A stretch of DNA of 64,000 bases from Kosakonia cowanii JCM 10956 = DSM 18146. GTDB taxonomy: Bacteria > Pseudomonadota > Gammaproteobacteria > Enterobacterales > Enterobacteriaceae. The DNA lies in contig NZ_CP019445.1 of the NCBI RefSeq assembly GCF_001975225.1, forward strand, positions 4,216,001 through 4,280,000, in the 5' to 3' direction. Under the pieces are notes generated by a model. It had not been told where the DNA came from. It did not search any database and saw only the letters and a program-made list of their open reading frames with translations. Shown here one piece after another: positions 19,972 to 29,609 of this stretch; the first letter of the stretch is position 1; the number at the start of each line of letters is the position of its first letter. The position numbers and the translations under genes were made by a program.

Positions 19972-20526
19972 TTAGGGAGTTACCTTTTCAACGCGTTCGC
20001 GCGTTACCACTGCGGGATTGCCCCGACAAATCGCATTTGCCGGTAGCGATTTAAAAACACTGCTGCGCGCACCGACGACCGTGCCGTCGCCGATAGAAAC
20101 GCCGGGAGCAACAAACACATCCGTCGCCAGCCAGCACTTCTCGCCAATCACGATAGGCGTCGCGTTAATATCGAAATGCGCGCTCATATAGTCGTGACTG
20201 CCGGTGCACAAATAACACTTCTGTGACACCACAGAATTTGCGCCGATGGTGATGTCGCCGAGCGTATATAACACCGCGTCATCCCCCACCCAGCTGTAAT
20301 CACCCAGGGTTAATTTCCATGGGTAGGTAATTTTGACCGAAGGTCGAATCACCACGCCTTTACCTACCTTTGCGCCGAACAGGCGTAATAAGAAGGCGCG
20401 CCAGCGATAAAGCACCTGCGGAGACCAGGCAAATAATGTCGCCTGCACCGCCCACCACAGTTGAACCTTAATAGCGTTCCCGCCCCGAAAGCCTTTCGGC
20501 ACGGAGAATCCGTTTAAATCTTGCAT
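19972..20526 (-). CDS. wcaF: Colanic acid acetyltransferase WcaF
   Basis: WcaF is a left-handed beta-helix (hexapeptide-repeat) acetyltransferase, thought to O-acetylate a sugar of colanic acid. The 184-residue protein carries isoleucine/valine-rich hexads such as VVIRPS, VKITYP, DITIGA and a GSHDYMS segment. A VGARSSVFKSLPANAICRGNPA tail is typical of the CysE/LacA/NodL group. It starts 22 bases after wcaE. Confidence 0.92.
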   Translation of the reverse strand: MQDLNGFSVPKGFRGGNAIKVQLWWAVQATLFAWSPQVLYRWRAFLLRLFGAKVGKGVVIRPSVKITYPWKLTLGDYSWVGDDAVLYTLGDITIGANSVVSQKCYLCTGSHDYMSAHFDINATPIVIGEKCWLATDVFVAPGVSIGDGTVVGARSSVFKSLPANAICRGNPAVVTRERVEKVTP

Positions 20527-20548
20527 ATTCTTTCCTTATGTCCGGGCG

Positions 20549-21295
20549 TTACGCTTTGTTATATAAAGCCTTTGCTTTACCCGTCGTCCGTAAACGCAAC
20601 ATATAGGATAATTCTGCCCAGAAGCCCGGGACGTGTAATATCGTGCGCTGAACTTTACGGGCGTCTTGACATAATTCGAGATTATTAGAAGTGGATACAC
20701 CGCCCATCGAAAATTCAGATACCAGCCCTTTCAGACGCTTAAACGGAAAGCCCGCTTTAAACATTCTGGCCGCTAACGCGTAATCGGATGAGACTTTAAA
20801 TTGCAGATCGTAGGGGTACGTTTTTAACCCGTGCACCGGGAAAAAGATGGCCTGGTGGCTGGCCGGCAGGCTGTGATAAATATACCAGCCGCTTTTCGCA
20901 TTGCGACGCAGCTTGCTGCCGTCGCCGAAATCAAGCAGCGCATCGCCGATATACATCGCGGTCTCTTTCGCTTCGCTTAACTGGCGAACAACATCGACGA
21001 TCTCTTCATGGAAAATATCGCCAGAATTAAGAAATATCGCAAAACGTCCTGAGGCCATATCGATGCCTTTATTCATGGCATCGTAAATACCTTTATCGCG
21101 CTCGCTTATGAAACGTAAATTATATTGTCCATTGAGGCTTTTCAGAAAATCCTCAGTGCCGTCCTGTGAACCGCCGTCAACCACGATCCACTCGAACTCG
21201 ATATCTTGCGCTTTCGCCAGGTGAGCCAGCGACTGCCAGGTCTTCATCACACCTTCATAATTGCGAAACGCGACAGTAATAACACTTAGCAGCAT
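20549..21295 (-). CDS. wcaE: Colanic acid glycosyltransferase WcaE
   Basis: WcaE is a GT2-family (GT-A fold) glycosyltransferase. It has the N-terminal [12 protein letters not shown] strand, [17 protein letters not shown] with the nucleotide-binding Asp, and an [14 protein letters not shown] segment followed by FLNSGD, the DXD-equivalent. The ATG at 21295 gives 248 residues as in E. coli, preceded by GGTGGG. An upstream in-frame ATG at 21322 would lie inside wcaD. The start is 13 bases after the wcaD stop. Confidence 0.93.
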   Translation of the reverse strand: MLLSVITVAFRNYEGVMKTWQSLAHLAKAQDIEFEWIVVDGGSQDGTEDFLKSLNGQYNLRFISERDKGIYDAMNKGIDMASGRFAIFLNSGDIFHEEIVDVVRQLSEAKETAMYIGDALLDFGDGSKLRRNAKSGWYIYHSLPASHQAIFFPVHGLKTYPYDLQFKVSSDYALAARMFKAGFPFKRLKGLVSEFSMGGVSTSNNLELCQDARKVQRTILHVPGFWAELSYMLRLRTTGKAKALYNKA

Positions 21296-21308
21296 GTGAC
21301 CCACCTTC

Positions 21309-22529
21309 TCATGAACTGACAATATTCAATGCCTTACGAAGAATAAATGGACAAACAATTAAAAATGCATATTCCGGACTAAAAATTGACCCCGTAAAAA
21401 ACAACGAGATCGGGGTAAACAAGAAAAGTTGAACGCGAAAATTCTGATTGTTGCCAAAAGCATTCATCGTCATTTTAGCGACTTTAAACATGTACCATCC
21501 GGTCAGTATTACCGCTAACCATGAAAAATAAATGATCAGCAGATACAACCCATTGTCTATTGTTTTCCCGACGTCTGCACCGTTAAAGATTCCGAATGAT
21601 GCGACATATTCATAAAGTGAGCCGAATCTTACTACGCCATCAATATTGGTCAGCGAATATCCAACCATCACAAGCGGACCGATAATTCGGTAATAAGAGG
21701 AGGAGCCTTCCGTTCCCAAATCGCCAATACGCGTTGCAATATAAGGAAAAGCAAATACGAGGCCCACGACAAACACCGCAAGTGAAATAATTGCCAGCGG
21801 TAATTTCTTCTGAATCGCCTCTTTATTAAGATACTGGAACGCCCATTCCAGCAGGTAAAACATGATAAATGTCATTACCCCGGAGAACGATCCTGAGAGA
21901 ACTATCCCTGCCAGAATCATAGCATCGGTCTTCGGCGTTTTGATACCAAACTGTTTGATGCTGAGCCAAATTGAGATTAACGCCAGAGCGAAGAATGCCG
22001 GTTCGAAATAGAGCGCCGTGGTTCGCTTACCGCCGAACTTGATAAAATTCAGCACGTAACTGTTGCTGTAAATAAGATATTTCGAAATTATTTCCATCAA
22101 ACTACTGCCGCCGGTAAGAATGATCTGAGCCATCTCCATTGCGGCCAGCGTGACAATTAACGCCACCACCATATAGAAAAATCTCAAAATCTTTCGGTAG
22201 TTATGCGGCGAGATCGTTTTGAAGCGAATACTCCACACCATGCCAATAATGATCACGATGTAAACAAACAGCATTGTCGACGTGACATATTTACTGGCAT
22301 CCAGTGACTTACCGAAAATAAAGTTGAAGAGCGTTAATCCTGCACCGAGCATCAGCGCTAACATCAATTTTTTCAGGTTGATGCGCTCAACGTAGAGCAG
22401 CAGCATCACCGGTAAAAACGTCACAATCGTGATCGGGAAGCTCTCACCGAGCTGGAATAATTTCACGTTGACCAGCAGGTAGATCAACGGCAGCAGCAGA
22501 TAGCTACAGACTCTGATAGAACGAGACAT
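21309..22529 (-). CDS. wcaD: Colanic acid polymerase WcaD (Wzy)
   Basis: WcaD is the multi-pass inner-membrane polymerase that joins colanic acid repeat units on the periplasmic side. The 406-residue protein begins [21 protein letters not shown] and has about ten hydrophobic helices. A long loop contains [24 protein letters not shown], conserved in WcaD. The ATG at 22529 follows GGAGGAG and gives the family length; a longer in-frame reading extends far into wcaC and is not homologous. The gene overlaps the end of wcaC by 26 bases, unusual compared with the 4-base overlaps elsewhere. Confidence 0.94.
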   Translation of the reverse strand: MSRSIRVCSYLLLPLIYLLVNVKLFQLGESFPITIVTFLPVMLLLYVERINLKKLMLALMLGAGLTLFNFIFGKSLDASKYVTSTMLFVYIVIIIGMVWSIRFKTISPHNYRKILRFFYMVVALIVTLAAMEMAQIILTGGSSLMEIISKYLIYSNSYVLNFIKFGGKRTTALYFEPAFFALALISIWLSIKQFGIKTPKTDAMILAGIVLSGSFSGVMTFIMFYLLEWAFQYLNKEAIQKKLPLAIISLAVFVVGLVFAFPYIATRIGDLGTEGSSSYYRIIGPLVMVGYSLTNIDGVVRFGSLYEYVASFGIFNGADVGKTIDNGLYLLIIYFSWLAVILTGWYMFKVAKMTMNAFGNNQNFRVQLFLFTPISLFFTGSIFSPEYAFLIVCPFILRKALNIVSS

Positions 22530-23721
22530 ACTCCTCCAGCATCTGATGACCGCTATAGGCCTGGCGGCTGCGCGCGCGAAACGCGTCGAGGCTCTCGCCA
22601 AACACCGCCTGGGCAATTTCTGCTTTATGGCACTGCACCAGCGGCAGCACCTCCTCTTCACTGAAGGTTTTCCCGCCCGACTTTTGCAGCACTTCGCGCG
22701 CCGCATCGCTGTGGGTGGCGATCACCGGCACGCCGATGGAGAGGGCTTCGCAGAGGATCAGCGGGTAGTTATCGACGCGCGAACTAAAGACCAGCGCATC
22801 CATCTCATTGAGCTCGCTCATCAATTTACGCTTATCAGTAAGAAAACCGTGGTTAACCACCTGCGGCCCCTCAAACGGGGAAAATTTGCCGAAGGTGTGT
22901 AACTCGACGCGATCTTCAAGGGCCATAATGTCGCGCACCAGCTTTTGGTTGGTTTTCCCGTCGTAGCGTAAATCGTGGGCGACGATAGCGATCTTCGGTT
23001 TTCCCTGCGTCACTTTTACCGGCGCGAGCTGGGCGAGGATCTCTTCTGTCGCGACATCAATACCGTTGTTGATAATCTGACAACGGCCAGCGCCATACAG
23101 ACTATTAAAGGCGTCAGCCACATGCTGGCTTGGGGAGATAAACTGGCAACCCAGTGACAGCATGGTGTTAAACAGCTGGCGCTTGCGGCCCACTAACTGA
23201 TGCGCGCGATCGATTTTGACCGGCGGATAGTTACTCAGCGTCGGGCACTTCTGGCAGTTGCTCTTCCACCCTTCGCAGCCGTCGGTAAAGGCGCAACGGC
23301 CAGTAACGCTCCAGTGGTCGTGCAGCGTCCAGACGAAGGTGACGTCCGGCTTGTGCGCTTTTACGCGCTGGCAAAACGCTACCAGATCCTCAAGGTTGAG
23401 CCAGTAGCTGTGCATCACATGGAAATGGAGCACCAGCGGCCCTTCGCTGCGGGTCACGTTGCGATAAAGATTATTGAGGTTGCCGAAAACATCGCGGTTA
23501 AAGAGGCGGAACAGCGCCAGGTTGGCAATCGAGGTCAGACGCGGCGTCTGTTTATAGACGTTCTGATAGTTGTCATGGCTGACACTCTTTTTGCCGCCTT
23601 TACCGTAGCCATAAATAAAGCGCGACTGATAACCCTGCTGCAGTGCCCGCTGGTGAAGATCCAGCGCAACACCCGCAGCACCGCCCTCTGCGAGGCGTAC
23701 GTTAAACTGCAAAATATTCAT
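22504..23721 (-). CDS. wcaC: Colanic acid glycosyltransferase WcaC
   Basis: WcaC is a GT4-type glycosyltransferase, by literature probably a galactosyltransferase. The N-terminus LQFNVRLAEGGAAGVALDLH and the C-terminal ALSIGVPVIATHSDAAREVL with the E-x7-E region are characteristic. A central run of cysteines (CAFTDGCEGWKSNCQKCP) matches E. coli WcaC and could bind a metal. The start overlaps the wcaB stop by 4 bases, and the end overlaps wcaD. Confidence 0.93.
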   Translation of the reverse strand: MNILQFNVRLAEGGAAGVALDLHQRALQQGYQSRFIYGYGKGGKKSVSHDNYQNVYKQTPRLTSIANLALFRLFNRDVFGNLNNLYRNVTRSEGPLVLHFHVMHSYWLNLEDLVAFCQRVKAHKPDVTFVWTLHDHWSVTGRCAFTDGCEGWKSNCQKCPTLSNYPPVKIDRAHQLVGRKRQLFNTMLSLGCQFISPSQHVADAFNSLYGAGRCQIINNGIDVATEEILAQLAPVKVTQGKPKIAIVAHDLRYDGKTNQKLVRDIMALEDRVELHTFGKFSPFEGPQVVNHGFLTDKRKLMSELNEMDALVFSSRVDNYPLILCEALSIGVPVIATHSDAAREVLQKSGGKTFSEEEVLPLVQCHKAEIAQAVFGESLDAFRARSRQAYSGHQMLEEYVSFYQSL

Positions 23722-24209
23722 TTAATCACCTTCACGCGCGCTTTTTCACCCACCACCAGCGCGTTGTCCGGCACACTGTCGAGCACCACGCTGCCTGCGC
23801 CAATGGTGACATTGTTGCCAATGGTAATATCGCCAATCATCACCACATTCGCGCCCAGCTCAACGCCGTTGCCAATCACCGGGCAGGCCAGGCTGTCGGC
23901 GCCGCGGTTGCCGATGGTCACACCATGGCGAATGGTAAAATCATCACCCGCTACGACATTTTTATTAATCACCACCGCATAACCGTGGTGAATGGTGAAA
24001 CGCCGACCGATAGTTGCTGCCGCCTGGATCTCATAGCCAAACAGGCATTCGGTGATAAAGCGGTAGAGCAGAATGACCGGCGCGGCCCAGATATTGTTAA
24101 TCACATGCTTTTTGCGCCACACCGAGCAGAAGTGTGCGATACGGTAGGCTGCAACCATGCAACACGGGCGCAAGTTCCAGTGGTTTGCGCGAAAATCTTC
24201 CAGTCGCAT
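23718..24209 (-). CDS. wcaB: Colanic acid acetyltransferase WcaB
   Basis: WcaB is a serine O-acetyltransferase-like hexapeptide protein of 163 residues, thought to acetylate a colanic acid sugar. Imperfect hexads (for example FTIRHG, VTIGNR, DITIGN, NVTIGA, GSVVLD) form the left-handed beta helix. It shares one base with the wcaA stop (TAATG) and overlaps wcaC by 4 bases. With WcaF it makes the second acetyltransferase of the cluster. Confidence 0.92.
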   Translation of the reverse strand: MRLEDFRANHWNLRPCCMVAAYRIAHFCSVWRKKHVINNIWAAPVILLYRFITECLFGYEIQAAATIGRRFTIHHGYAVVINKNVVAGDDFTIRHGVTIGNRGADSLACPVIGNGVELGANVVMIGDITIGNNVTIGAGSVVLDSVPDNALVVGEKARVKVIK

Positions 24210-25054
24210 TATTTACCCCGCAGCCCATCAGCCAGACGTTTGCCGTTGCGCACGGAAAAGAGCGTCAGCAGCGTGCGCCAGTTCATCCGCTTATTGCGGA
24301 TCTGGTAGAGGGTGAAGAGTTGGTACTTCTTGCTGGCACGGTCGAACTTATCTTTGTGCTTGCGATAGAAGTGGAAGTAGCCGGAGAACTTCTTCGGTGA
24401 AGAGGTGATCTGCATTTCACCGTGGTTGATATGCAGGATCTGCGTCGCCTCTTCAATTTTGAACGGCTCGCCATACTCGGTCACCATGCGCAGGAAGATG
24501 TCGTAATCCTGGGCGGCTTTCAGTTGGGTATCAAACAGCGACTCTTTAAACCGCCACGCCCAGGTGAAAACCTGGTTGCCGACGATATTGCGTTTGTAGA
24601 AGAGTTTGCGGGAGAACGGCGATTTCGGGTAGAGCGGTAGGCTCGCCGGTTGCGCGTAGACTTCGCCCTGACACACATAATCATTGGCGTAGAGAAACGC
24701 GCGGGTATTAAGCAGATGTTTATGGGCGAGGAAGACCGATAAGCGGTTTGGCGTCCACTCATCATCATCATCGATACCGGTAATGTATTGACCACGCGCC
24801 TGCAGAATGGCCTGGTTGCGCACGGCGCAGGCACCGGAGTTGAAGTCGTTGCGCGTATAGCTGACGCGCGGGTCGCCCAGTTCGTCAACAAACTGCTGCA
24901 GCTGATCGAACGACGCGGAGCAGTCATCAACGATGATCATTTCCCAGTGCGGGTAATCCTGGCGCAGCACCGATTTAATGGCGCGGATGGCCAGCTGCTG
25001 ACGGTTCCAGGTAGGCATATAAATTGAAATTAATGGGTTTGCTGTTGTGCTCAT
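24209..25054 (-). CDS. wcaA: Colanic acid glycosyltransferase WcaA
   Basis: WcaA is a GT2-family transferase. The N-terminal half has PLISIYMPTWNRQQLAIRAI, a MIIVDDCSASFDQL nucleotide-binding stretch and GIDDDDEWTPNRL, which contains the DXD metal site. The C-terminal half is basic. It is 281 residues, close to 279 in E. coli. It is separated from wzc by about 105 bases that contain a strong hairpin, dividing the export genes from the transferase genes. Confidence 0.94.
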   Translation of the reverse strand: MSTTANPLISIYMPTWNRQQLAIRAIKSVLRQDYPHWEMIIVDDCSASFDQLQQFVDELGDPRVSYTRNDFNSGACAVRNQAILQARGQYITGIDDDDEWTPNRLSVFLAHKHLLNTRAFLYANDYVCQGEVYAQPASLPLYPKSPFSRKLFYKRNIVGNQVFTWAWRFKESLFDTQLKAAQDYDIFLRMVTEYGEPFKIEEATQILHINHGEMQITSSPKKFSGYFHFYRKHKDKFDRASKKYQLFTLYQIRNKRMNWRTLLTLFSVRNGKRLADGLRGK

Positions 25055-25101
25055 GATGCGATCCCTAATGCGTTCAACATGCCGCTTTTCGCCCTCGCTT
25101 A

Positions 25102-25129
25102 CGCCCTCCCCCCGTTAAGGGGAAGGGCG
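25102..25129 (-). other. Strong hairpin between wzc and wcaA
   Basis: CGCCCT and AGGGCG close a stem that continues with C/G-rich pairs around a TTAA-containing loop. A C-rich arm and a G-rich arm face each other across the 105-bp gap. No U tract follows. Partial termination or mRNA processing, lowering expression of the downstream transferase genes, is plausible. A stem-loop at this junction has been noted in the E. coli cluster. Confidence 0.65.
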
Positions 25130-25160
25130 AAGCACGCTGAGGGTAGAGGTATAAGTCTTG

Positions 25161-27329
25161 TTATTTCGAGTCGGACTTGTATTCGTACTCGTAGTAGCCG
25201 TAATCCTGATAGCCGGTTGCGCGGCGGAAGATGGAGTTCAGGATGACGCCTTTCACCTGGATGCCGTTCTGCTCGAAGCGGCTCAGGCTGGTCTGGATCT
25301 CTTTCAGGGTGTTGACCGCGTAACGCGCCACCATCAGCGTGGTGCCCGCATGGCGACCTACTACAGCCGCATCGGTCACCGCGAGGATTGGCGGGGTATC
25401 GATCAGCACCAGATCGTAGTTTTTGCTCGCCCACTCAATCAGCTGGGTAAAGCGTTCGCTCATCAGCAGCTCAGATGGGTTAGGCGGCACCTGACCGCGC
25501 GGAACCAGGTCGAAGTTGCTGATAGAGGTCGGCTTCGCGCAGCTCTCGATGGTGCCCTTCCCTGCCAGCACATCTGACAGGCCGTTGATATTGTCGGTAC
25601 CCAGCAGTTCGTGGGTGTAGCCTTTACGCATATCACAGTCGATCAGCAGCACGCGCTTGTTGGTCTGGCTGATAACCGCCGCAAGGTTGGCACAGACAAA
25701 GGTTTTACCGATGGAGGGGCTGACCCCGGTCATCATCAACACATTGTTGTTGGCCTGCATCATGGCGAAGTGGAGACTGGTGCGCAGGCTGCGAACCGCT
25801 TCAATCGCCAGGTCGGTCGGGTTACCCACCGCCAGCAACTGGCTCTGCTTGAAGCGGCGTGCCCCTTTGGCGACTTGCGCGTTATCACGCTCCTTCTGCC
25901 ACTCGGAGAGCGGGATGCTGGCATAGACGCTGATACCGTGCTCTTCCAGCACCTGCGGGCTTTCGATACCGCGGTTGAAGAGGGAACGCAGCAACACGCC
26001 AACGACGGAGATAATCAGACCGAAAATAATGCTGCCGAGAATAATCAGCGCTTTTTTCGGCTTCAGCACGCCAGGCTGGGTGATTGCCGGGTCAACGATG
26101 CGCACATCGCCCACGGTGCTCGCCTGAGTGATACGCAGCTCCTGCTGTTTATTCAGCAGCTGCATATAGACCTGCTGACCAGATTCAACGTCGCGGGTCA
26201 GGCGCACGATTTCCTGCTGCGTCTGCGGCATGGCCGTAATGCGTTTATTGAGCTTGGCCTTCTCATCTTCCAGCGCCTGGCGTTTCTCCAGCAGCGTGCG
26301 GTACGCCGGGTGCGCTTTGGTGTAGAGCTTGGAGATCTCCGCTTCTTTGAAGGTCAGTTCGTTCAACTGCGCATCAATGTTGACCACCGAGTCGAGCACC
26401 GATTTGGCTTCGAGCGGCAGGTCGACGGAGTCTTTCGTCTGGCGATAGGCGTTGAGCTTATCTTCCGCGACGTCGAGGTTATGACGCACTTCCGGCAGCT
26501 GCTTATCGAGGAAGATCAGGCTTTTTGCCGCTTCTTCCGATTTGCGCTCAATATTCTGCTCAAGGTAGTTGCGGGTGATGCTGTTGAGAATGGCACGGAT
26601 CTGATCGCGATCTTCGCCGGTGTAGCTGAGGCTCAGCACGCCGGTGTCTTTACCGTTCTCCACAACCGTCAGGTTGTTTTGCAGATTGTTGATCATGCCA
26701 AGGGTCGAGAACTTGGTGACGGTAAACTCGCTGTCGTCAGAGGCCTGAATCGCGCTCACCATCATGGTGACGCCCTCTTTGCTCAACGGTTTGCCCACTT
26801 CACCGCGCGCTTCAAACCCGCCGTCGCTGCTCAGCAGATAAGTTTTCGGGCTCAGCACTTTAAGGGTGAAGGTCTGATCCGCCCACCCTTTCGGCAGTTC
26901 GAATGAGGTGACCTTAACAGTCTCATTCTGCCGCCCCATCAGGCGATCCCAACCGGCGCCGAACAGTGGGAAGGTGTTTTTCACCACCGAGATGTCGAGG
27001 TCGAGATCGTCAACGGTTTTGCCCAGCACCAGGCGGGACTGGATCAGCTGGATTTCCGCTTCCGACGCCGGCGGTTTGTTACTCAACGCGCTGTTAATAT
27101 CCTGCACCAGCGAACTGCCGGTATTCTGCTCGATCTGCACCAGCGCATCGGCGCTGTAAATGGGCGTGGCGAACATGCAGTAAACGAGCGCGGCGAGGGC
27201 AAATAGCGCGGTAATGCCCAGCACCCACCAGCGAGCCTCAATGATTGTGCCGAGTAGACGGCCAATATCGATTTCGTCATTGCCCACTGCCGACGTAGCA
27301 GAATGCGAATGGTGTGTTTTCTCTGTCAT
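25161..27329 (-). CDS. wzc: Tyrosine-protein kinase and chain-length regulator Wzc
   Basis: Wzc is the inner-membrane co-polymerase and BY-kinase that works with Wza in colanic acid assembly and export. The 722-residue protein has an N-terminal membrane helix, a Wzz-like periplasmic domain with coiled coils, and a second helix near residues 420-445. The cytoplasmic kinase has Walker A GVSPSIGKT, Walker A' (VLLIDCDMRKG) and Walker B (VLIDTPP). The C-terminus is tyrosine-rich (YQDYGYYEYEYKSDSK), the autophosphorylation cluster. The ATG at 27329 gives the family start MTEK; a longer reading begins in wzb. It lies 2 bases after wzb. Confidence 0.96.
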   Translation of the reverse strand: MTEKTHHSHSATSAVGNDEIDIGRLLGTIIEARWWVLGITALFALAALVYCMFATPIYSADALVQIEQNTGSSLVQDINSALSNKPPASEAEIQLIQSRLVLGKTVDDLDLDISVVKNTFPLFGAGWDRLMGRQNETVKVTSFELPKGWADQTFTLKVLSPKTYLLSSDGGFEARGEVGKPLSKEGVTMMVSAIQASDDSEFTVTKFSTLGMINNLQNNLTVVENGKDTGVLSLSYTGEDRDQIRAILNSITRNYLEQNIERKSEEAAKSLIFLDKQLPEVRHNLDVAEDKLNAYRQTKDSVDLPLEAKSVLDSVVNIDAQLNELTFKEAEISKLYTKAHPAYRTLLEKRQALEDEKAKLNKRITAMPQTQQEIVRLTRDVESGQQVYMQLLNKQQELRITQASTVGDVRIVDPAITQPGVLKPKKALIILGSIIFGLIISVVGVLLRSLFNRGIESPQVLEEHGISVYASIPLSEWQKERDNAQVAKGARRFKQSQLLAVGNPTDLAIEAVRSLRTSLHFAMMQANNNVLMMTGVSPSIGKTFVCANLAAVISQTNKRVLLIDCDMRKGYTHELLGTDNINGLSDVLAGKGTIESCAKPTSISNFDLVPRGQVPPNPSELLMSERFTQLIEWASKNYDLVLIDTPPILAVTDAAVVGRHAGTTLMVARYAVNTLKEIQTSLSRFEQNGIQVKGVILNSIFRRATGYQDYGYYEYEYKSDSK

Positions 27330-27331
27330 TA

Positions 27332-27775
27332 TTATCCCTGCTGAGCTTGCAATGCCTGCGCCCAAAGGCGGGCAGACTGGTCAAGTAAGGTGTAAACGGC
27401 TTCAAAAGCTTCGCGACTTTTGCGATACGGATCGGGGATCTCCCGTTCGTTATCCCAGTGGCCAAACAACATGACCTTTCCACGCATCTCGGGGGTAAGT
27501 TCGCACAAGCGGGAGATGTGTCGCTTCTCCATGACCAGAATCAGATCGAATTCACGACACAATTTCCCGGAGATCTGGCGTGCGACATGCCCATCCAGCG
27601 AGAGTTGGTTATCTGCCGCCACGGCCGTGGCGTTGGCATCTGCGCTATGCCCGACCAGTGCGCCCAACCCCGCGGACTCAACCGTGAGCCCGGGGTGGTA
27701 TTTTTTCAGTAGCCGTTCCGCTGTCGGGGAACGACAAATGTTCCCCACACAAACCACCAGAATTTTGTTGAACAT
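27332..27775 (-). CDS. wzb: Low-molecular-weight protein-tyrosine phosphatase Wzb
   Basis: Wzb dephosphorylates Wzc and is needed for capsule polymer synthesis. The 147-residue protein has the catalytic P-loop CVGNICRS (C9-X5-R15) and the DP-containing general-acid loop EIPDPYRKS near the C-terminus. The ATG at 27775 gives the normal length; a reading from 27868 adds residues encoded inside wza. It lies 5 bases after wza. Confidence 0.96.
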   Translation of the reverse strand: MFNKILVVCVGNICRSPTAERLLKKYHPGLTVESAGLGALVGHSADANATAVAADNQLSLDGHVARQISGKLCREFDLILVMEKRHISRLCELTPEMRGKVMLFGHWDNEREIPDPYRKSREAFEAVYTLLDQSARLWAQALQAQQG

Positions 27776-27780
27776 GCCTG

Positions 27781-28923
27781 TTACCACGTATGAATATCTT
27801 TGGCCGTATCCGTCATGTAGCGAACGCCACTGATGGTTGGCAGCAACTGGTTGATAAGACGGTTCCAACGCGATACCGGTGCGGTGGTGACATAAACAAC
27901 GTCATAAGGCTGGAGGCGGAAGTTGGTGGCCATCACCAGCGACGTGGCATCCGACATATCAAGCTGGTAGATGTTGGCAATCTTGTTGCCGCGACCACCC
28001 TCGCCGTTCTTGATCGGACGGATGACGAAGATACCGCTGGCGTTGGAGGAGGTCAGGTCGAGACCTTCTGCCTGGCCAAGCGCTTCGGTCAGCGTCATGC
28101 CGCTGAAGTCCATTTTGAGGGTGCTCTGTTTTTTCACTTCGCCCATCACGAACACTTTCAGATCGTCATTGCGCGGAACAAACAGAATGTCGCCCGGATA
28201 GAGCAGACGGTTCTGGCTGAGGTCGCCGTTTTGCATCAGCGCCTGCAGAGAGATGCGCTCCTCTTTGCCTTTGTGGGTCAGCACGACATTGCGCCAGTCG
28301 GCAAGATCGGTCAGACCGCCCGCGGCGTTGATCGCGTCAAGCACGGTCAGCGGCACGTTGGTGATCGCCTGCTGGCCTGATTTATTAACCTGGCCAGAGA
28401 CATAGGCTTTTTGCGAGCGGAACGCGGCGATATTAACGTCCACCTGCGGGTCGGCAATATAGGTCGCTAAGCGGCTGGTAATATCACTACGTATTTCGGC
28501 CAGGGTTTTACCCACCACGCGGACTTTGCCGATATAGGGGTAGAACATGGTGCCATCCGGCTGCACCCAGTTGCCGGTATCGCTGGAGCTGCGATACTGA
28601 CCGGCAGGGGTGGTTAATTCCGGGTGATCCCACACAGTGACGCTCAGGACGTCGCCTGGACCAACGCGGTATTCATAAGAAGAGATCTCTTGATCCAGCG
28701 ACATGTTAGGTTGAGCAACGTTTACGCGTGGGCGCAACTGCTCAATCAGACGCGGGGTCAATGGATAAACGTTCACCATACTGTCTAAATCAAAGTCAGC
28801 ATCCTGCTGTTTAATCACGTCCTTTCCCGATGTCGACATATTGCTACCCGGGAATACGGTGCAGCCACTCATTAAGCTTATGGACACCAATAATGGCATC
28901 AATTTCATTTTAGATTTCATCAT
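27781..28923 (-). CDS. wza: Outer-membrane polysaccharide export lipoprotein Wza
   Basis: Wza forms the octameric outer-membrane channel for colanic acid. The 380-residue precursor has a lipoprotein signal with the lipobox LMSGC, lipidated at Cys21. The PES domain around residues 85-170 ([19 protein letters not shown]) is followed by SLBB domains ([12 protein letters not shown] and [12 protein letters not shown]). The C-terminal helix ([14 protein letters not shown]) crosses the outer membrane. It is the first gene of the cluster and follows a leader of about 450 nt. Confidence 0.96.
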   Translation of the reverse strand: MMKSKMKLMPLLVSISLMSGCTVFPGSNMSTSGKDVIKQQDADFDLDSMVNVYPLTPRLIEQLRPRVNVAQPNMSLDQEISSYEYRVGPGDVLSVTVWDHPELTTPAGQYRSSSDTGNWVQPDGTMFYPYIGKVRVVGKTLAEIRSDITSRLATYIADPQVDVNIAAFRSQKAYVSGQVNKSGQQAITNVPLTVLDAINAAGGLTDLADWRNVVLTHKGKEERISLQALMQNGDLSQNRLLYPGDILFVPRNDDLKVFVMGEVKKQSTLKMDFSGMTLTEALGQAEGLDLTSSNASGIFVIRPIKNGEGGRGNKIANIYQLDMSDATSLVMATNFRLQPYDVVYVTTAPVSRWNRLINQLLPTISGVRYMTDTAKDIHTW

Positions 28924-29100
28924 TGATTAATTATCACTATGGCAGAGTAATTATCCTGTGCGATTTAAATAAGCGCTCAAGCAGTACACAGAATCAGAAT
29001 GCAGTTAATTCACCAGGAATATAACTAGCATCAGTCCTAAAAAGCATTTATCCAACCCCATGACATTACAGAATAATCCGGCTGCAGTCATGCCTACAGG

Positions 29101-29138
29101 CATGCTACCGCCCCTGGCTTCCAGTTACCAATGCACTG
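29101..29138 (-). promoter_or_regulatory. JUMPstart sequence with ops element (wza leader)
   Basis: On the minus strand GGCGGTAGCATG (29112-29101) follows CCAGG, as in the JUMPstart consensus, and the upstream part reads CAGTGCATTGGTAACTGG. It lies 177 bases before wza in the untranslated leader. RfaH recruitment here would promote transcription of the roughly 22-kb colanic acid operon. Together with the rfb leader, it is the second JUMPstart in the window. Confidence 0.88.
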
Positions 29139-29375
29139 ATCATCGATATGTCGTTGATAGTCATCCTTTACATCCTCGTCAGGGCGCCAGCTGCGGCGCG
29201 CACTAAATACGGCGGGTATCCTTTTCCGCATCGAATAACAACGCGGAAATTAACATCGCAGGTATATTTGAAAGATGCCGATGGAATTGTTGCAGCTAAG
29301 CCTAAGGCAGGCAAGGCGGCATCTCCTGGCAGGAGCTTTTTTAAGAATAATATTAACGTCGGGTTTTCAGGTTTT

Positions 29376-29389
29376 TAGGAATTAACTTA
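29376..29389 (-). promoter_or_regulatory. RcsAB box upstream of wza
   Basis: TAAGTTAATTCCTA on the minus strand fits the RcsAB consensus TaAGaatatTCctA at the conserved ends. It is followed by an AT-rich -10-like TAATAT/TATTAT and no good -35. It lies about 450 bp before wza, as expected for an Rcs-phosphorelay-activated colanic acid promoter. The rest of the 686-bp wza-yegH gap holds the leader, the JUMPstart, the yegH upstream region and a 17-nt AT-rich palindrome (29505-29521); no gene is credible there. Confidence 0.65.
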
Positions 29390-29609
29390 TATTGACAACT
29401 TAGGGATGCAGCCCGCCCCATACGATAGTTCCTAAATTCGCACCTTAAACAGCAACAAATAAACATAATCACCATGCGGGAATGTAATTAAATAACTCTT
29501 AAATATCTTATTAAATAAGATTAATCGCAGGCGGCATTGCATTCGTACTGAAAGTTACCCATGATCTCCTCATCACAATGCTCAACTTATATAAGGTTTT
29601 ACGCTAACA

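Noticed and set aside
29326-29352. A CTCCTGGCAGGAG palindrome followed by T run, read as a terminator on the plus strand
   Set aside because: Only 5 bp can pair with a usable loop, and no plus-strand gene ends there; left unassigned.
29148-29378. A 76-codon open reading in the wza leader
   Set aside because: It runs opposite to the wza leader across the JUMPstart-to-promoter region, has no ribosome site or recognisable family, and is best explained as chance.
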